Of a stretch of DNA of 64,000 nt, positions 32,700 to 44,999 are shown one piece after another. Origin of the DNA: Rhizaria sp. SCN 62-66 (lineage: Eukaryota; Rhizaria, unplaced); the NCBI GenBank assembly GCA_001724265.1, contig MEDY01000064.1, forward strand, positions 1 to 64,000. Direction: 5' to 3'. The position numbers and the translations under genes are program-made. The first letter of the stretch is position 1, and the number at the start of each line of letters is the position of its first letter. Under the pieces are notes generated by a model, which ran no database searches, was not told the origin of the DNA, and saw only the letters and a list, made by a program, of their open reading frames with translations.

Positions 32700-35600
32700 A
32701 TGTTGGTACGTCTACTGTGTTATTTTGATATCTTGTAAAACCTGCTTCTATCGCGTATGCCAGGAGCCGAGTTTCATCCCACCCCACGTCGCCTCATCCT
32801 CAGAAGATTCTTTCATTTCTCTCGCCGCTCACTTTCCCCACAGGGTGTCACGACAAAGGCTACCAGCCAGATTGACATCGGCAACGTTCTTACCGACTAT
32901 GTCAAACAAAACTACTCCCCTGAGGACGGTACGTGCCATTTCCACCTCACATTGTCTCTTTTGTCGATTTAACTTCTCACCGTGCATCGCCATGCATTGC
33001 ACACCGCTCACAGCCACATTTTCGTTTGCCTTATGTGTTTTCTCTGCCCATACTCCGTGACACACCACTACTCATCCACAGCCAAGTCCATCCAGTCTGG
33101 CTGCTCCGCTCTGAACTCGCAGCGCGCAGCCTTGCTCTCGGCGCTGGACAGCAACGCGTCTCTGGCCGACTACAAGGCCGCCTTCAACGCCTACATCGGC
33201 TCCTTCCACCTCGCCACGCGCCGCTTCCCCTTCGGCGACGACGCGCGCACGGGCTTTCTGGGTCACCGCCTGGGCAAGCCGCGCGCCGTGCACATCCACT
33301 TCACCTACGTCGACGCGCTGTGCCCCGCGAACCAAGCCGCGTCGACGGACCCGCGCTACGAACTCTGCGCGCAGGTCTTCAACTATGCCGCGCGGCTCTC
33401 GCGCGAGGCGCTGGCCGCCAAGGCGCGCCCTGAGGGCGGGCTTAATGACGCCTGCAAGCTCTTCCGCGAAGCGGCGGGCGCGTTCGACTTCCTGGCCCAC
33501 CCCAAGCTGGTGATGCCGCTGCCGGTGTCGATGGACATCACGCCGCCCGTCGCGGCCTTTTTCGCACAGCTCATGCTTGCGCAGGCGCAGGTGTGCGTCT
33601 TCGAGAAGGCCACGCAGAACGCCTTTTCGCCCGACCTCATCGCCAAGATCGCGGCGGACGCGCACGCCAAGTTCGCTGTGCTGCTCCAGCGGCTGGCCAA
33701 CGACTCGCTCGCCGTGTCCGCCACGGGCGGCATGTCCGTCGGCAAGTACTTCGCCGGATGCACCTTCAAGTGGGCCTCGAACGCGCAGCTGCAGGCAGGC
33801 CTCTACGCGGCGCAGGCCAGCTACTGGATGGCGCGCTCACGCTTCGAGGCGCGCAAGTGGGGCGACGAGATCGGTTACCTCCGCGTCGCGCTCTCACAGG
33901 TAGGCACACAGACACGCACATCTACGCGCAAGGGAGAGAACGTGAGGATCACGTGATATATTTCATATGTTGGTACTGATTTGTATGATTCATAGATCGA
34001 CTATGCTCGTCTTCGTTGTTTTTATCTTACCGCGACCGTTTCCTTTCCTTTCTCTTTCCCAATTGATCATTACGTTCCTCTCCCCTCGCCAGGTCGAGGC
34101 GACTCGCGCGTGCGACGGGGCAGTGCGCCTGGGCAACCCTGTTGCGGTGTCCCAGCGCGACGCACTGGCCACGTCGATCCGCGCGCGCCTGACTCAGGCC
34201 GAGCAGACCAACAGCACGGCTTACTTCGACGGGATCCCCGACTCGATGCCCTCGGTGCCCGCGCAATCGATGGCTACCATGGTCTCGTTCGACGAGGCCT
34301 GGGCCGCTGCCACGGGCTCGGCGACAGACGAGTTCCGCACGCTCGTCTCGCCCGAGGAGCGCGCCGCCGCTGCCGCAGTCGCCGCGGATCTGGGCAAGGC
34401 CGCCTCCGCCGCCGCCGCGGCCGCGGCCGCCAAGACTGCGGCCACGCGCGAGCGCCTCTCCGCGCTGTCGCTTCCGACCGCGCTGGACCTCTACGAGCGC
34501 GCCGCCGCCGCGCCCGCCGCTGCCGCCAGCGCCGCGGCCAAGCCCGAGGGGGCGGAGGTACCCGATGAGCTGTGGGCACGCGTGTGCGAATTCAAGACGC
34601 AGGGAGGTCTCGCGCAGCTGCGCCGCAGCGCCAAGGAGCTTGAGGTACGCAAGTGACACTGTCATTATCTTATATTGCGATGACTTGATCTACATGTTCA
34701 ATGTGATAATTCCTCCCTCATATCCAATGTCCACACTTTCACGATGTTCGACTCTTGCTTCTCTCTCTTTCTCTCCACATCTGCCCCGTAGGCCGCCTCG
34801 TCCGACGCGGCAGCGCGCGTGGCGTCGGCGAAGCAGGCGCTGGCGAACGAAGCCGCGGGCGACGCCGCGATGCGCGCCCAGTTCCAATCGCGCTGGCAAC
34901 GCTCTGCCTCGGCCCCGCTGAGCTCCTCGCTGACGGACATGCTCGCCGGCGTCGAGGGGCTGCTGGCCGACGCCGCGGGGGTCTCGCGCGCGGTCATTGC
35001 AGACCTCGCCGCGGCCGAACCCGCGCTGCAGGCGCTCGATGCCGACCGCATCACCATCGCGCGCGCGCTCCCGAGGCCCGCGCCCGTCGCGGCGGGCGGC
35101 GCGGCGGCTGGCAAGCCTGGGGCCGCGGCGGCCACGGCGGCGGCGGCGGCGCTGCGCAAGGCCCTTGACGCACTGACGGCGCTGCTGGCCGAGCGCGAAG
35201 CCCTGGCCAGAACTGCGCTCGCCGCGGCGGGCGTCGAGGGCGACGCGCACGCCGACGCGCACGGCGTCGCCGCGAAAGCGGGCACACCCACCGCTGCTGC
35301 TGGGGCCAGTGCGGCCGGGGCGAAGCTGGACGTGCTGGGCCGCATCCACGCAGGCGCCGAGGCGGGCAAGGGCCGCGAGACGGTCGCCGCGGACCTGGCC
35401 GCCGAGCTCGCCGCGCACACCGACAAGCTGGCCGCCGTGGAGCCCCGCGAGGCGGCGCTGCTGCAGGAAGTCGAGTCCGCCAACGCATCCTTCGTCGCGG
35501 CGACGACCGCGTTTAGCGCGAGCGGCGGCGGCGGCGGCGGCGCAGGCGGCGACCCCGCGCTGTCGGCGGCGCTGGGGGCGCTGTACGGCGCTTGCGACAC

Positions 35601-36135
35601 GGCGGCCAAGCTGCGCGCGAGCCTGGACGAGGGCCGGCGCTTCTGCGCGGACCTGCAGCGTGACACGCTGGAACCGCTGCAGCAGCGCGTGGGCGACTTC
35701 GTCATGGCGCGCGACATCGAGAAGCGCGTGCACATCGAGGACCTGACTGCCGCGCTGGGCGCCATGGCCGTCACCACCACGCCCTCGGGCGGCGCGCCCG
35801 GCTCCAGCAGCCTCGCGGGCAGCGCGGGCAGCGCGGGCTTCGCGAGCCACGGCAGCAGTGGCAGCACCAGCGGCGCTGGGATGAACAACAGCTACAGCGG
35901 CGGCTCGTACGGCGGCGGCAACAGTGGCATGAGCAACAACAACAGCGGCGGCTACTACGGCCAGCAGCAGCAGTACGGCAACAGCGGCAGCTACAACAAC
36001 CAGCAGCAGCAGCCACCGCAGCAGTACTATGGCGGCTACCCGCCGCAGCCGCAGCAACAGCAGCACCAACAGCCTTGGGGCGGCTACAACAACAATAACA
36101 ACAACAACAACGGCGGCAACCAGCAGGGCTGGTAA
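32700..36135 (+). CDS. ALIX: ALIX/Bro1-like ESCRT-associated protein
   Basis: Five exons: 32700-32705 (Met-Leu only), 32844-32928, 33082-33899, 34093-34644, 34792-36135; donors GTACGT, GTACGT, GTAGGC, GTACGC; 934 residues, stop TAA. Residues 1 to about 380 form a BRO1 domain: the start Lys-x-x-Ser-x-Ile-Asp-Ile, the segment Gly-Ala-Phe-Asp-Phe-Leu, Met-Leu-Ala-Gln-Ala-Gln-Val-Cys-Val-Phe-Glu-Lys-Ala-Thr, and Gly-Asp-Glu-Ile-x-x-Leu all follow animal ALIX. The following helical part (to about 830) fits the V domain. Where ALIX has a proline-rich tail this protein has a Gly/Asn/Gln/Tyr/Pro-rich, prion-like tail. Bro1 domains bind CHMP4/Snf7, linking cargo or adaptors to ESCRT-III in multivesicular body sorting, membrane repair and cytokinesis. 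The gene is the most intron-rich in the window. Confidence 0.9.
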
Positions 36136-36548
36136 TTGAACGTTTTTTGTCTGATGGTTGTTCGCGACAAGAGTTTCAGGAATGTTTTAATAACGAAAGA
36201 AGAAATGACAAAACAAACAATCAATGTTTAGCAGATGATGATTTGTAATCGTATGAGAACTTTATACATGACATTAATACAGAGTTAAATTGAAAGCGTG
36301 TATTGTTGTTGCTAGTGTCGACGCGAAGAACGCGTTGAGTCATGAGTCATGAGTTGGTGCTCACCTTCGTGATGAGTCCACGTGTGCAACAAGACACATG
36401 TCACATTTCTTTTTAAAATTACTATATACTCGTAGAAACAAATTATTTTGAAAGTCGAAAACACAGCGTATATGAATCGCTATGTTAATATGAGCACTCG
36501 CCGTCGACGGTTTGCATTTGCTTACCACGCAATTTCGCCCACATCGCC
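36136..36548. other. Convergent spacer between ALIX-like gene and calpain
   Basis: AT-rich 3' flanks of the two genes. No repeat or RNA gene is seen. Confidence 0.55.
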
Positions 36549-39500
36549 TTACCAGCGATTGCCGGGCCGTAGCAGTGTGCCACCGCCGCCGTAGGCGCCG
36601 CCCGCCTCCTCGTCGCGGCCCGTGCCCACATTCGCGCCGTACATGGACGCGCTGTTGCCGCCATAGCCACCACTGCTGCTGTAGCCGCCGTTGGCATATC
36701 CGCTATTGGCGTAGCCACTGTTGCTGCCGCCGTTGCCGTTGCTTCCGCTGGAGCCGCCGTGCAGCTGCCGCGACGAGAGCCCTCGCGTTAGGCTGCCCCC
36801 AAACGCGGCGCCGCTGCAGTACCCGCCGTACGAGCCGTAGCCACCCGCGCCGCCAGGGCTGGCACTGGCGGCCGCGGCCGAGGCGGGGCTGCTCGCGAAG
36901 AGGTTGTTGTTGTCCCCCATTGGCGCGAGCGTGAACGCGTTGTGCGTGTCGGCGAACACGGTGACCGTGAACGCGGCCTCTTCCCCGGGCGTGTAGGTCG
37001 CGGGACACACGGTCAGCAGCGTGCCTGCGGGCACAGGTTCCGAGAGCACGAGCGACACGTCCTGCGAGTGCGCGAACTTGGTCATCTTGCGCGGAATGCT
37101 GCCGTCAGCCGTGAGCCGCTGGCCGCCCGCCGTGGCCACAAAAAGCCCGATCGCGGGCAGCACGCGGCCCTGCACCTGGCCTTGCTGCTGCTGCTGCTGC
37201 TGCTGGGCGGGCAGCGGAGACTGCTCGAGCAGGAACTTGAGCCGGCAGGGCGCGCGCACGGCGACCACGAACTGCGGGTTGCTGGCGACGCGCTTGCCGC
37301 CGCCGCCGGCGGTGCCCTGCGCCTCGAGCCAGGCGCCCGAGACGCGGTCGAAGGCGGGCCACTGGCGGCGCTCCTGCTCGGCCAGGTCCGTGACCGTCAG
37401 CGCGGGGTCGTCGGAGTAGATCTTGACGGTGAACATGTTGTACTCGCGCGGGTCCAGCGTGGTGACGATGAGCGTGTACGGGTGGCCGCCGTCCGTGGGC
37501 TCGAGCCAGCCCTCAACCATGCGCGTCGCCGTCTGCGAGTACGTCAGCTCCATGCGCGGTGCGCCGGTGCGCAGGTACCCGACGCGTTCGCCGCCATTGT
37601 CGTACAGCGCACCGCCGATGTGGTGGTAGCTGCCGCCGGAGGCCGTGCGCGTCACGCGCTGAGTCAGACACACGCACACGCGGCACCGGCGCGTGACCTG
37701 GATGCCGTACTGCGGGTTGTCTTTGAAAGTGGGGTGGTTGGCGCAGCCGCCGGCCTTGGCGACGCCCCACTGGCCGTGCAGCACGAGCCCCGTGGTCCAG
37801 ATCGCGGGCGGGAACATGCGGCACACGAACATATGCTCAAAGTGCAGCACGACGTCGCGCATCGCCATCCAGAACACGCCGTCTTTGCGAGACTCGACGT
37901 TGAGCTGCTGCCGCAGCGCCGGCGTCCACAGCGCGCTGCCGTCGCTCCAGTCGCCGTCCCACTCGTCGGAGCCGTCGCCCCAGGGGTTGAACAGCTTGAC
38001 GAGCTGCGCGCCGCCGCCCGAGGGCAGCGCGACCTCCTGGAGGTCGAGCACGGCGTAGGCGTGGCCCTGCTGGATGCCGTGGCGTGACTCGTGGTGGGAG
38101 CCCATCGGCGTGCCGCACGCCAGCAGCGAGCCCGTGCGCAGCCAGTCAGCCAGCTGCGCGAAGAAGCCCGCCGCGTTGACCGGCGACGAGAGATTCTTGA
38201 GGTAGAAGGAGCTGGACACGCCACCCGTCAGGTGTTGTAGGCCTTCGCTGGCGAAGCCGCCTGCGAGCGCGTGGTAGCCTCCGTAGAGCTTGGCAAAGGC
38301 TTTTTCGAGCAGAATCGGGTACAGATCGTTGCCGGTGCGCACAAAGCAGGGCTTGACGGCGCGCCCGCTGCCCGGCTGCACGTAGAAGGGGATGTAGTCG
38401 TCCACCGTCACCAGCACGGGCTCCCCGTCCTGGAACAATCGCACGGTGTAGCAGCCGCTGGTGTTGGGCCGGCGCGTCACCACGGCCTGCAGCAGCCGCA
38501 GCGGCGAGGTCGAGACGGTGGCCAGCGATGCCAGCACCCAGCAGTCGCCCAGGTCGCCCTGCGCCATATCCTGCGCCGTCACGGGCGGGCTGAAGACGCG
38601 GCGGCCCGGGAACGCCTCGCCCGCGCGCCGCCACTGCACCACGAGCCCGGCGCCGCGCGCGGCCGACTCGACCTCGTGCTGCGCCGCCGCGCCCAGCGCG
38701 CGCGCGTCGGGCGGGAACGCCGGGTCCGTGAAGCGCGCGCCGCGCAGCGCGGCCAGCGCGTTGTCGGGCGGCGCCGGCACCACGCGCTCCGCCTCGGCCA
38801 GCTCGGACTCGGTTAGCAGCGGCCGGTTGTAGACCTGGAACGCGAGGTTGTCCACGCGCAGCTGCTCCGCCGAGAGCGGGATGTAGCTGCCCGCGCCGCC
38901 GGGCGCTGCTGCGGCGTCAGCGAGGGCCTGTGGCGCGGTACCAGGGCCCGCGACACCGCCCGCCGCGACGGCAATGCTGCGGAGGCGCGCGCGGACGGAA
39001 GCCGTGGCGGCAGGGTCCGCGGACGGCAGCGGACCGTGGTCGCGCGTGGCCGGCAGCAGCAGCGCGGGCGGCGGCCCCACGCACAGCACGCGCTGCAGAC
39101 AGGGCAGCGAGACGGCGTGCGTGCTGTGGTGGCGCAGGCGGCAGTACGCGCACACCACGGCGTTGCCGCACGTCGCGCACACGAACGCTTCCTGCCACAA
39201 CCGCGGCAGCGAGTCGGCACTGCCTTCATTTGCATTCGCACCATTGGCAACAGCGTTCGCGCCCATGGCGGGCGACGAAATAAGGCCCTCCTGGAAGAGC
39301 CGGACCGCGTGCGCGCGCGTGCAGCCGCCGCCGTCGGTCACCGCGCGACAGGCAAACACTTCGTCGTTGCGCTTGGCCTCCTCCTGCGCGTGCGCCATCT
39401 CCAGTGCGGCCCGCTGCGCGCGCAGACGCTGCTGGCGCTGCCGCTCGGCCTCCTGCTGCTGCGCCAGCGCTTGCGCGCGGGCCTCGCGCTCGGCGCGCGC

Positions 39501-42500
39501 GAGCTCCTCCTGCTGCCGCTGCAGACGCAGCCGTGCCGCGGCCTCTTCCTCAGCGCGCTCGCGCTGCAGCTGCTGCTCGCGTAGCAGCTGCTGCTCGCGG
39601 TCACGAGCGCGTTGCAGCTGCTGTTGCTGCTGACGCTCGCGCTGCAGCTGGATCTGGCGCCTGTGTTCGCTCTCCTGACGTGCAAACGCCTCCATGCGGG
39701 CGCGCGCCTGGTCTTGACGCGCGCGCTCCTGCGCAGCCTTCGCCTCAGCTTCAGCACGGCGTTCTGCCGCGACAGCTGCCTCAACGGCCGCAAGCGCGCG
39801 CCGCTGCTTCTCGACGGCCTGCTTGCGCTCAGCTTCCTCCGCGCGCGCCTGCTCCTCAGCCAGGGCGCGCATGCGCCCTTCGGCTTCGTCGACGAGCGCG
39901 CGGGCGGCCTGGTCGCGCAGCGCGCGGCGGCGGCGCTCGCCGTGAAGCTCGGCCTCGTCGCGAACGGCGCGCTGCACGTCCCGCTGCGCCTCGGCCGCGG
40001 CGTGCGCCTTGTAGAGCGCGGCCAGGCGCGCTGCGAAAAGCGGGTCCTGTGCGAGGCGCAGCCGCTCCGCCTGCGAGATAGAGTCGACGTCGGGCACGGC
40101 GCTGCGCAGCACCTGCACCAGCGCGGCGTTCTGCAGCGCGAGCCGCGCGTGGTGCGCATGCACGACCTCGACGGCGACCTGCGCGTGCACGGCGGCGGCT
40201 GTCTGCGCCAGGCGCGCGTGCGTGGCGTCGAGCAGGTGCAGCAGCGCGAAGGCCTCGCGGCGCGACAGCCAGCGGCCGCGGAAGCGCACCTCGAGCAGCG
40301 CGGGCATCGCCGTGCGCGACAGGCGCGCCGCCGCGCGGGCCGAGATGGGCACGCGCACCGCCGCGGGGCGCTGCGTCGGCGACGGAGCCGGCACGGACGT
40401 TACTTGCTGCTGTTGCTGCGGCTGTTGCTCTTGCGGATGCTGCTGCTGCAGATGGGCGGCCATGTTGCTGCCAGGGGCAGCAGTGCCAGCAGGCGCAGGC
40501 GCTGCACCTACAGAGGCCGCGTTCACAGGAAGCGGCGCGGTGAGAAGCATGGTGCCCTTGGGCATCGGCGGCACAAGTCCTCCACTCGCACTCGCACTAG
40601 CCACCGCACTGGCGCTGCTGCTGCTGTTGAGCGTAGGGCCGTGTGAGGCCGATGCGGGCGCAGGGGCAGGCACGGAGAGCGGGATTTGCCCTTGCGCCTG
40701 TTGTGCGCTGTCCTGCACAAAGCTAACGCCCGTAAGCGCGTTCGCGTTACTACGGCTGCGATTACGGTTCCCACGCCTGTTATTGAAGCTGTAGGCCCAC
40801 ATCGGCGACGAGGCAGGCGCGTCGGAGCCGGCGCCCGTGCGCCCGGCGCCGCCGAGCGGGCCTGCACCACGCCACTGCCGGCTGCCGCGCGTCCTGCCCG
40901 CGCCCGCGGCGGCGGTTGTCGCGGCGTCGGCGAGCGCGAGGTCGGCCTGCTGCTCGCGCGAGCGGTCGCAGCAGACGGCCGTGAAGAGCGGCGGGATCGC
41001 GGCCAGCAGCTCGTCGCGCGCGCGCGCCACGGCGTCCGCGTCGAGCAGGGCCGCGTCGGCGAGCGAGCGGATCGAGACCTCCTCGACGCTAGCATCGGCT
41101 CTACTGATGTCCACCGCTGCGCCGGCCGCTGCTGAGCCAGAACTAGAGCCCGCGCCGCCGCCCCACGCGTCGGCAGCAAAGTCTGAGTTGGCGAGGCGGA
41201 GGCGGAAGCGCGCCTCGGTGCGGACCGCGGCCTCCGCGCGCGAGAGCAGGAGCTCGGTCTGGCGCTGAGTCAGCTGCGGCGAGTGCAGCCAGCGCGACAG
41301 CGCCGTCGTCTCGTCACCCTCCAGCACCGGCGCGCGCGTCGGCGGCGGGCGCGTTACTGCAGCAGTCGCCGCAGTTTTTGCAGCGGCGCTAGCGTCGGCG
41401 CTTGCTGTGGGCTGGTTGAGCGTTGATGCGACTGCAGTCATTGCACCAGCGGCGTTGTCGCCGTCCTTGCTGACGTCCGCGTTGTTCGCATTGCCGACGG
41501 TGTTGTCGTTGGTTTGCGGGATCGCGGAGGGCACAGTCGCAAGCATACCGAGTCCGACGTCGTGGGATCCGTTGCTGCCATAGTAGCCGTCGCTGCCGTC
41601 GTCGTGGTAGTCGTCGTGGTAGTCGTCGTCGTCGGTGTCGTCGTGATCGTAGTCGTCCTTACGCTCGTCCCGGCCGCCGCCGTAGTCGTCGTCGCTACCT
41701 CCACCGTTGCCCTCACCGTCGTCGGCGCCGTAGTCGTAGCCGCCGTAGAGCTCTGCGGCGCCCACGTCGCTCCACTGGACGCCACCCACGCCCGCAGTGA
41801 CACCCACGCTCGCGCGCGGACCCACTCCGCCGCGAGCAGCGCCGCCGTGAGCAGCGCCATCGTGAGAGACGCCACCACCGCTGGAGAGCGTGCTCGCGTG
41901 GCCGTCGCCCGCCGGGGCGCCGGGCGTGCTGGGGCGGCCGATGCCGCTCAGCCCATCGAGAGCGCCTGTGTAACCGCTGGGCAGCGCGGGGGACGCGGGG
42001 CTCGGCGGCACCAGGGATCCGGCGCGAGAGCTGCCGCTGCTGCCAACGGACCTGTTCCCATTCCCGATACTGCTGCCATTCGGCGGAGAGGAGCCCACCG
42101 CGTGCTCGCCGCCTCCAGTCGCCGCGATCGGCGCCCGCAGCGGCACTGGCACCTCCTCGGGCAGCGCGGCTGCTGCAGCGACGGTGGCGGCGGCTGCGGG
42201 CGCGGAGGCGGCCAGCGGGTCCGCGGAGGGCCGTCGCGACTGCGAGCGCGAGACGATGCGGGACGAGGGCCCTACGGAGCGGGGGCCGCGCGCGCCACCG
42301 CCGCCACCAGCAGCGGCAGCAGCAGCGGCGTCGCTGGCGCTGTTAGCGCCGAAGGTGGCCCCGGGGGCGGAGATGAGGACGCCCGTGCCCACCGCGGGCG
42401 CACCGCGGTCGTCGCCGTCGTCATCGCCATCGTTGTCGTTGCTGTGGGCCTCAGGGTGGCCGAGAGCGGCGAGCGACGGAGGCCGGGGCACAAAGCTGCC

Positions 42501-44967
42501 GCCAGCGCCAGTACCGTGACTATACGCGCCGGGGACCTGCAGCAACGACGCCGTCGCAGTCGCCGAGGCAGGCAGCGGCGGCGGCGGCGGAGGCGGCGGC
42601 TGCGGGGCCCGCACGGGGCTGCGGCCGGACGCCGACGGACCGCGCGCATTAGCACTGTGGGTGCTGTTGCTCTCATCGCTGTTGGTGCTGGCGGAGGGCA
42701 GGGCAGGCAGCGGCGCAAGGAACGTCGGCGCGCGGCTGCGGGGCGCGGCGGGAGTGAAGTTGGCGTTGGGATCGTTGTAATAAGTCACGTGAACAGACGA
42801 TGAGTCGGTCACAAGGCCCACCGAGTAGCCCAGGCCCTGGTCTTCCCCTTGGTTCTGCTCTTGCTCCCGCCCATAACCAGGTCCAATACCAGCGACAACG
42901 CCCTGAGAAAGCGGTATATGCGGCGGCGGCGGCGGCGGTGGCGGCTGCGGCGGCGCTAACGGCCCGGGACCGGCGCCATTGCCGGGCGCAGAGGCGTGCG
43001 CACTGGCCGGGAGCGCGAGGGTCGAGCCGCCGAGCACAAACCCCGTCGCGCCATCGCCCGCGCCGACCGCAGTCACGACGGGCTCAGGCACGGGGACCGC
43101 GATGGAGCGTGCGATGGGCAAATGTGCGAGCAATGCGCGAACCTGCGCGGCCCGCAGCGCCTCTGCAAACTCTGGCGAGTCGGGTCCGCCGAAGAAAGTG
43201 ACAGCCGCGGCGAGCTCGGAGTTGACGCTGTTGCGCCACATGAGCAGCGAGGTGGCGAAGTAGAGCAACGCGACCGAGGACACGCAGAGCCCCGCGGTGG
43301 GCGGCGAGATGAAGTACGCGGCCACCACGCCCCAGATGTAAACGATCGCGGTGAGCGCGAGCGGGAGCAGCACGCGGCCGTTGCGCAGCTGCAGCGGCGA
43401 AACGCGACCCGTGTTGGCGACGTACTCAAACACGGGCAGCAGCGCCTTAGAGAAGAAGAGGCCCGTGACGCGCAGCGAGTCGCGGCCCCACATGAGCGCC
43501 TCGCTAGCGCCGCCCTTGCCGCCCGCCGCGGCAGAGTCGGCGCCCGCCTGCGCAGCGGAGCCGGAGACGGCGGCCGAGGACGGCGTGAGCGCGAGCAGCG
43601 AGCTGTCGGTGTACTGGTCGCCGAAGGTGTAGAGCATGAGGATCAGGAGCGCCGTGAAGAGCACGCCCCAGGAGATGCTAAAGGCGATGAAACCCGAGCT
43701 GCCGGATACGCTGGCGACGACTGCAAAGCCCAGAAGCAGCAGCAGCAGCGGCGCAACCGCGCGCAGCGGCGTGAGCGACGGGAAGCGCGTGCGCAGCCAG
43801 GGCCAGAGGCGGCGCACGGCCAGCGGCGTCGCCGACAGCAGCGTGACGGCAAACAGCAGCCCAACGCCGATGATTACGGGCTTCACGAGCACCGCAACGG
43901 CGATGAGCGCGGCCATGACTGCAAGGTAAGCGAGCACGAATGCGCCCGTGGTGGTGTGCGTGACGCGGCCCTGGTCCAGCCGCAGCTTGCGCGTGGCGAA
44001 GACGAGCGCGACGACAACGACGTACCCGGCGGCAACGAGCACGGGCCAGATCGCCGGCGCGCGGTGCGGCGTGAGAAACCACACAAACAACGACGCGGCA
44101 ATAACGACAACGTTGAGCGCGACGGCCGTGGCAATCTCTGCGGACCACGCGCTGGCGTAGTACCAGCCCTCCATGGCGAAGAGCGCCGAGGGCAGCGCGA
44201 GCAGAAGCGCGGCCAGCAGCCAGCCGGGCCACGCGTGAGCGTCCCCGAGCACGATCGGCAGCGCGGACGTGACCGAGAGCGCGAGCGCGGCAAGCAGCGC
44301 GGCGCAGACAAGGTAGTCGCGCCTCGGGAGCCGGCCGCGCAGCAGCGAGCGCGCGAAGGGCGCCAGCGGCGGCGAGCGGTGCGCCGCGGGCGCGAGCAGC
44401 TTGTACCCATTGTCGACAATGAGGTTGTACGCGGCGTAGTCCAGCAGAACCACGGGCGGCACGAAGAGACAGGCCGTAAGCACGATAATCGAGGTCGTGA
44501 GCGCGTAGAATACGGCGCCTGCAGCGATGGCGGCGCCGTACCACAGCGCGGCCAGCACGGCGACGCGAAGCGACAGCCCCGCGGGGGAGTTGTCGTACAG
44601 GCGCTTGAGCGCGAAGCCCGAGAGAAAGAGCGCGACGAAGAAGAGCGCGGCGACGCCGGCCATGGATTGCGAATGCGAGTCGAGCACGACGATCGGGGGC
44701 GCGGACGAGTAGTGCGCGGCCACGGTGCTGGCGAGCATGCCCGCAGTGAGTAGCAGCAGCGAGATGACGTCGACGTGCCGCCGCAGGAATGCGGTCGCCT
44801 GGGCGCCGCAGGAGGGCTGCTGTGCGCCGCCGCCTTGCTCGCGCTGCCGCCGCTGCTGCTGCTGGTACTCGCACTCGAGCTGCTGCTGCTGGTGCTCCTG
44901 CTCCCGATGCAGCGAGTGCCGGTGCTGCCCACCGGGGCCGCCGGTCGCCACAGCCGCGGCGCCACCA

Positions 44968-44999
<32 letters not shown>

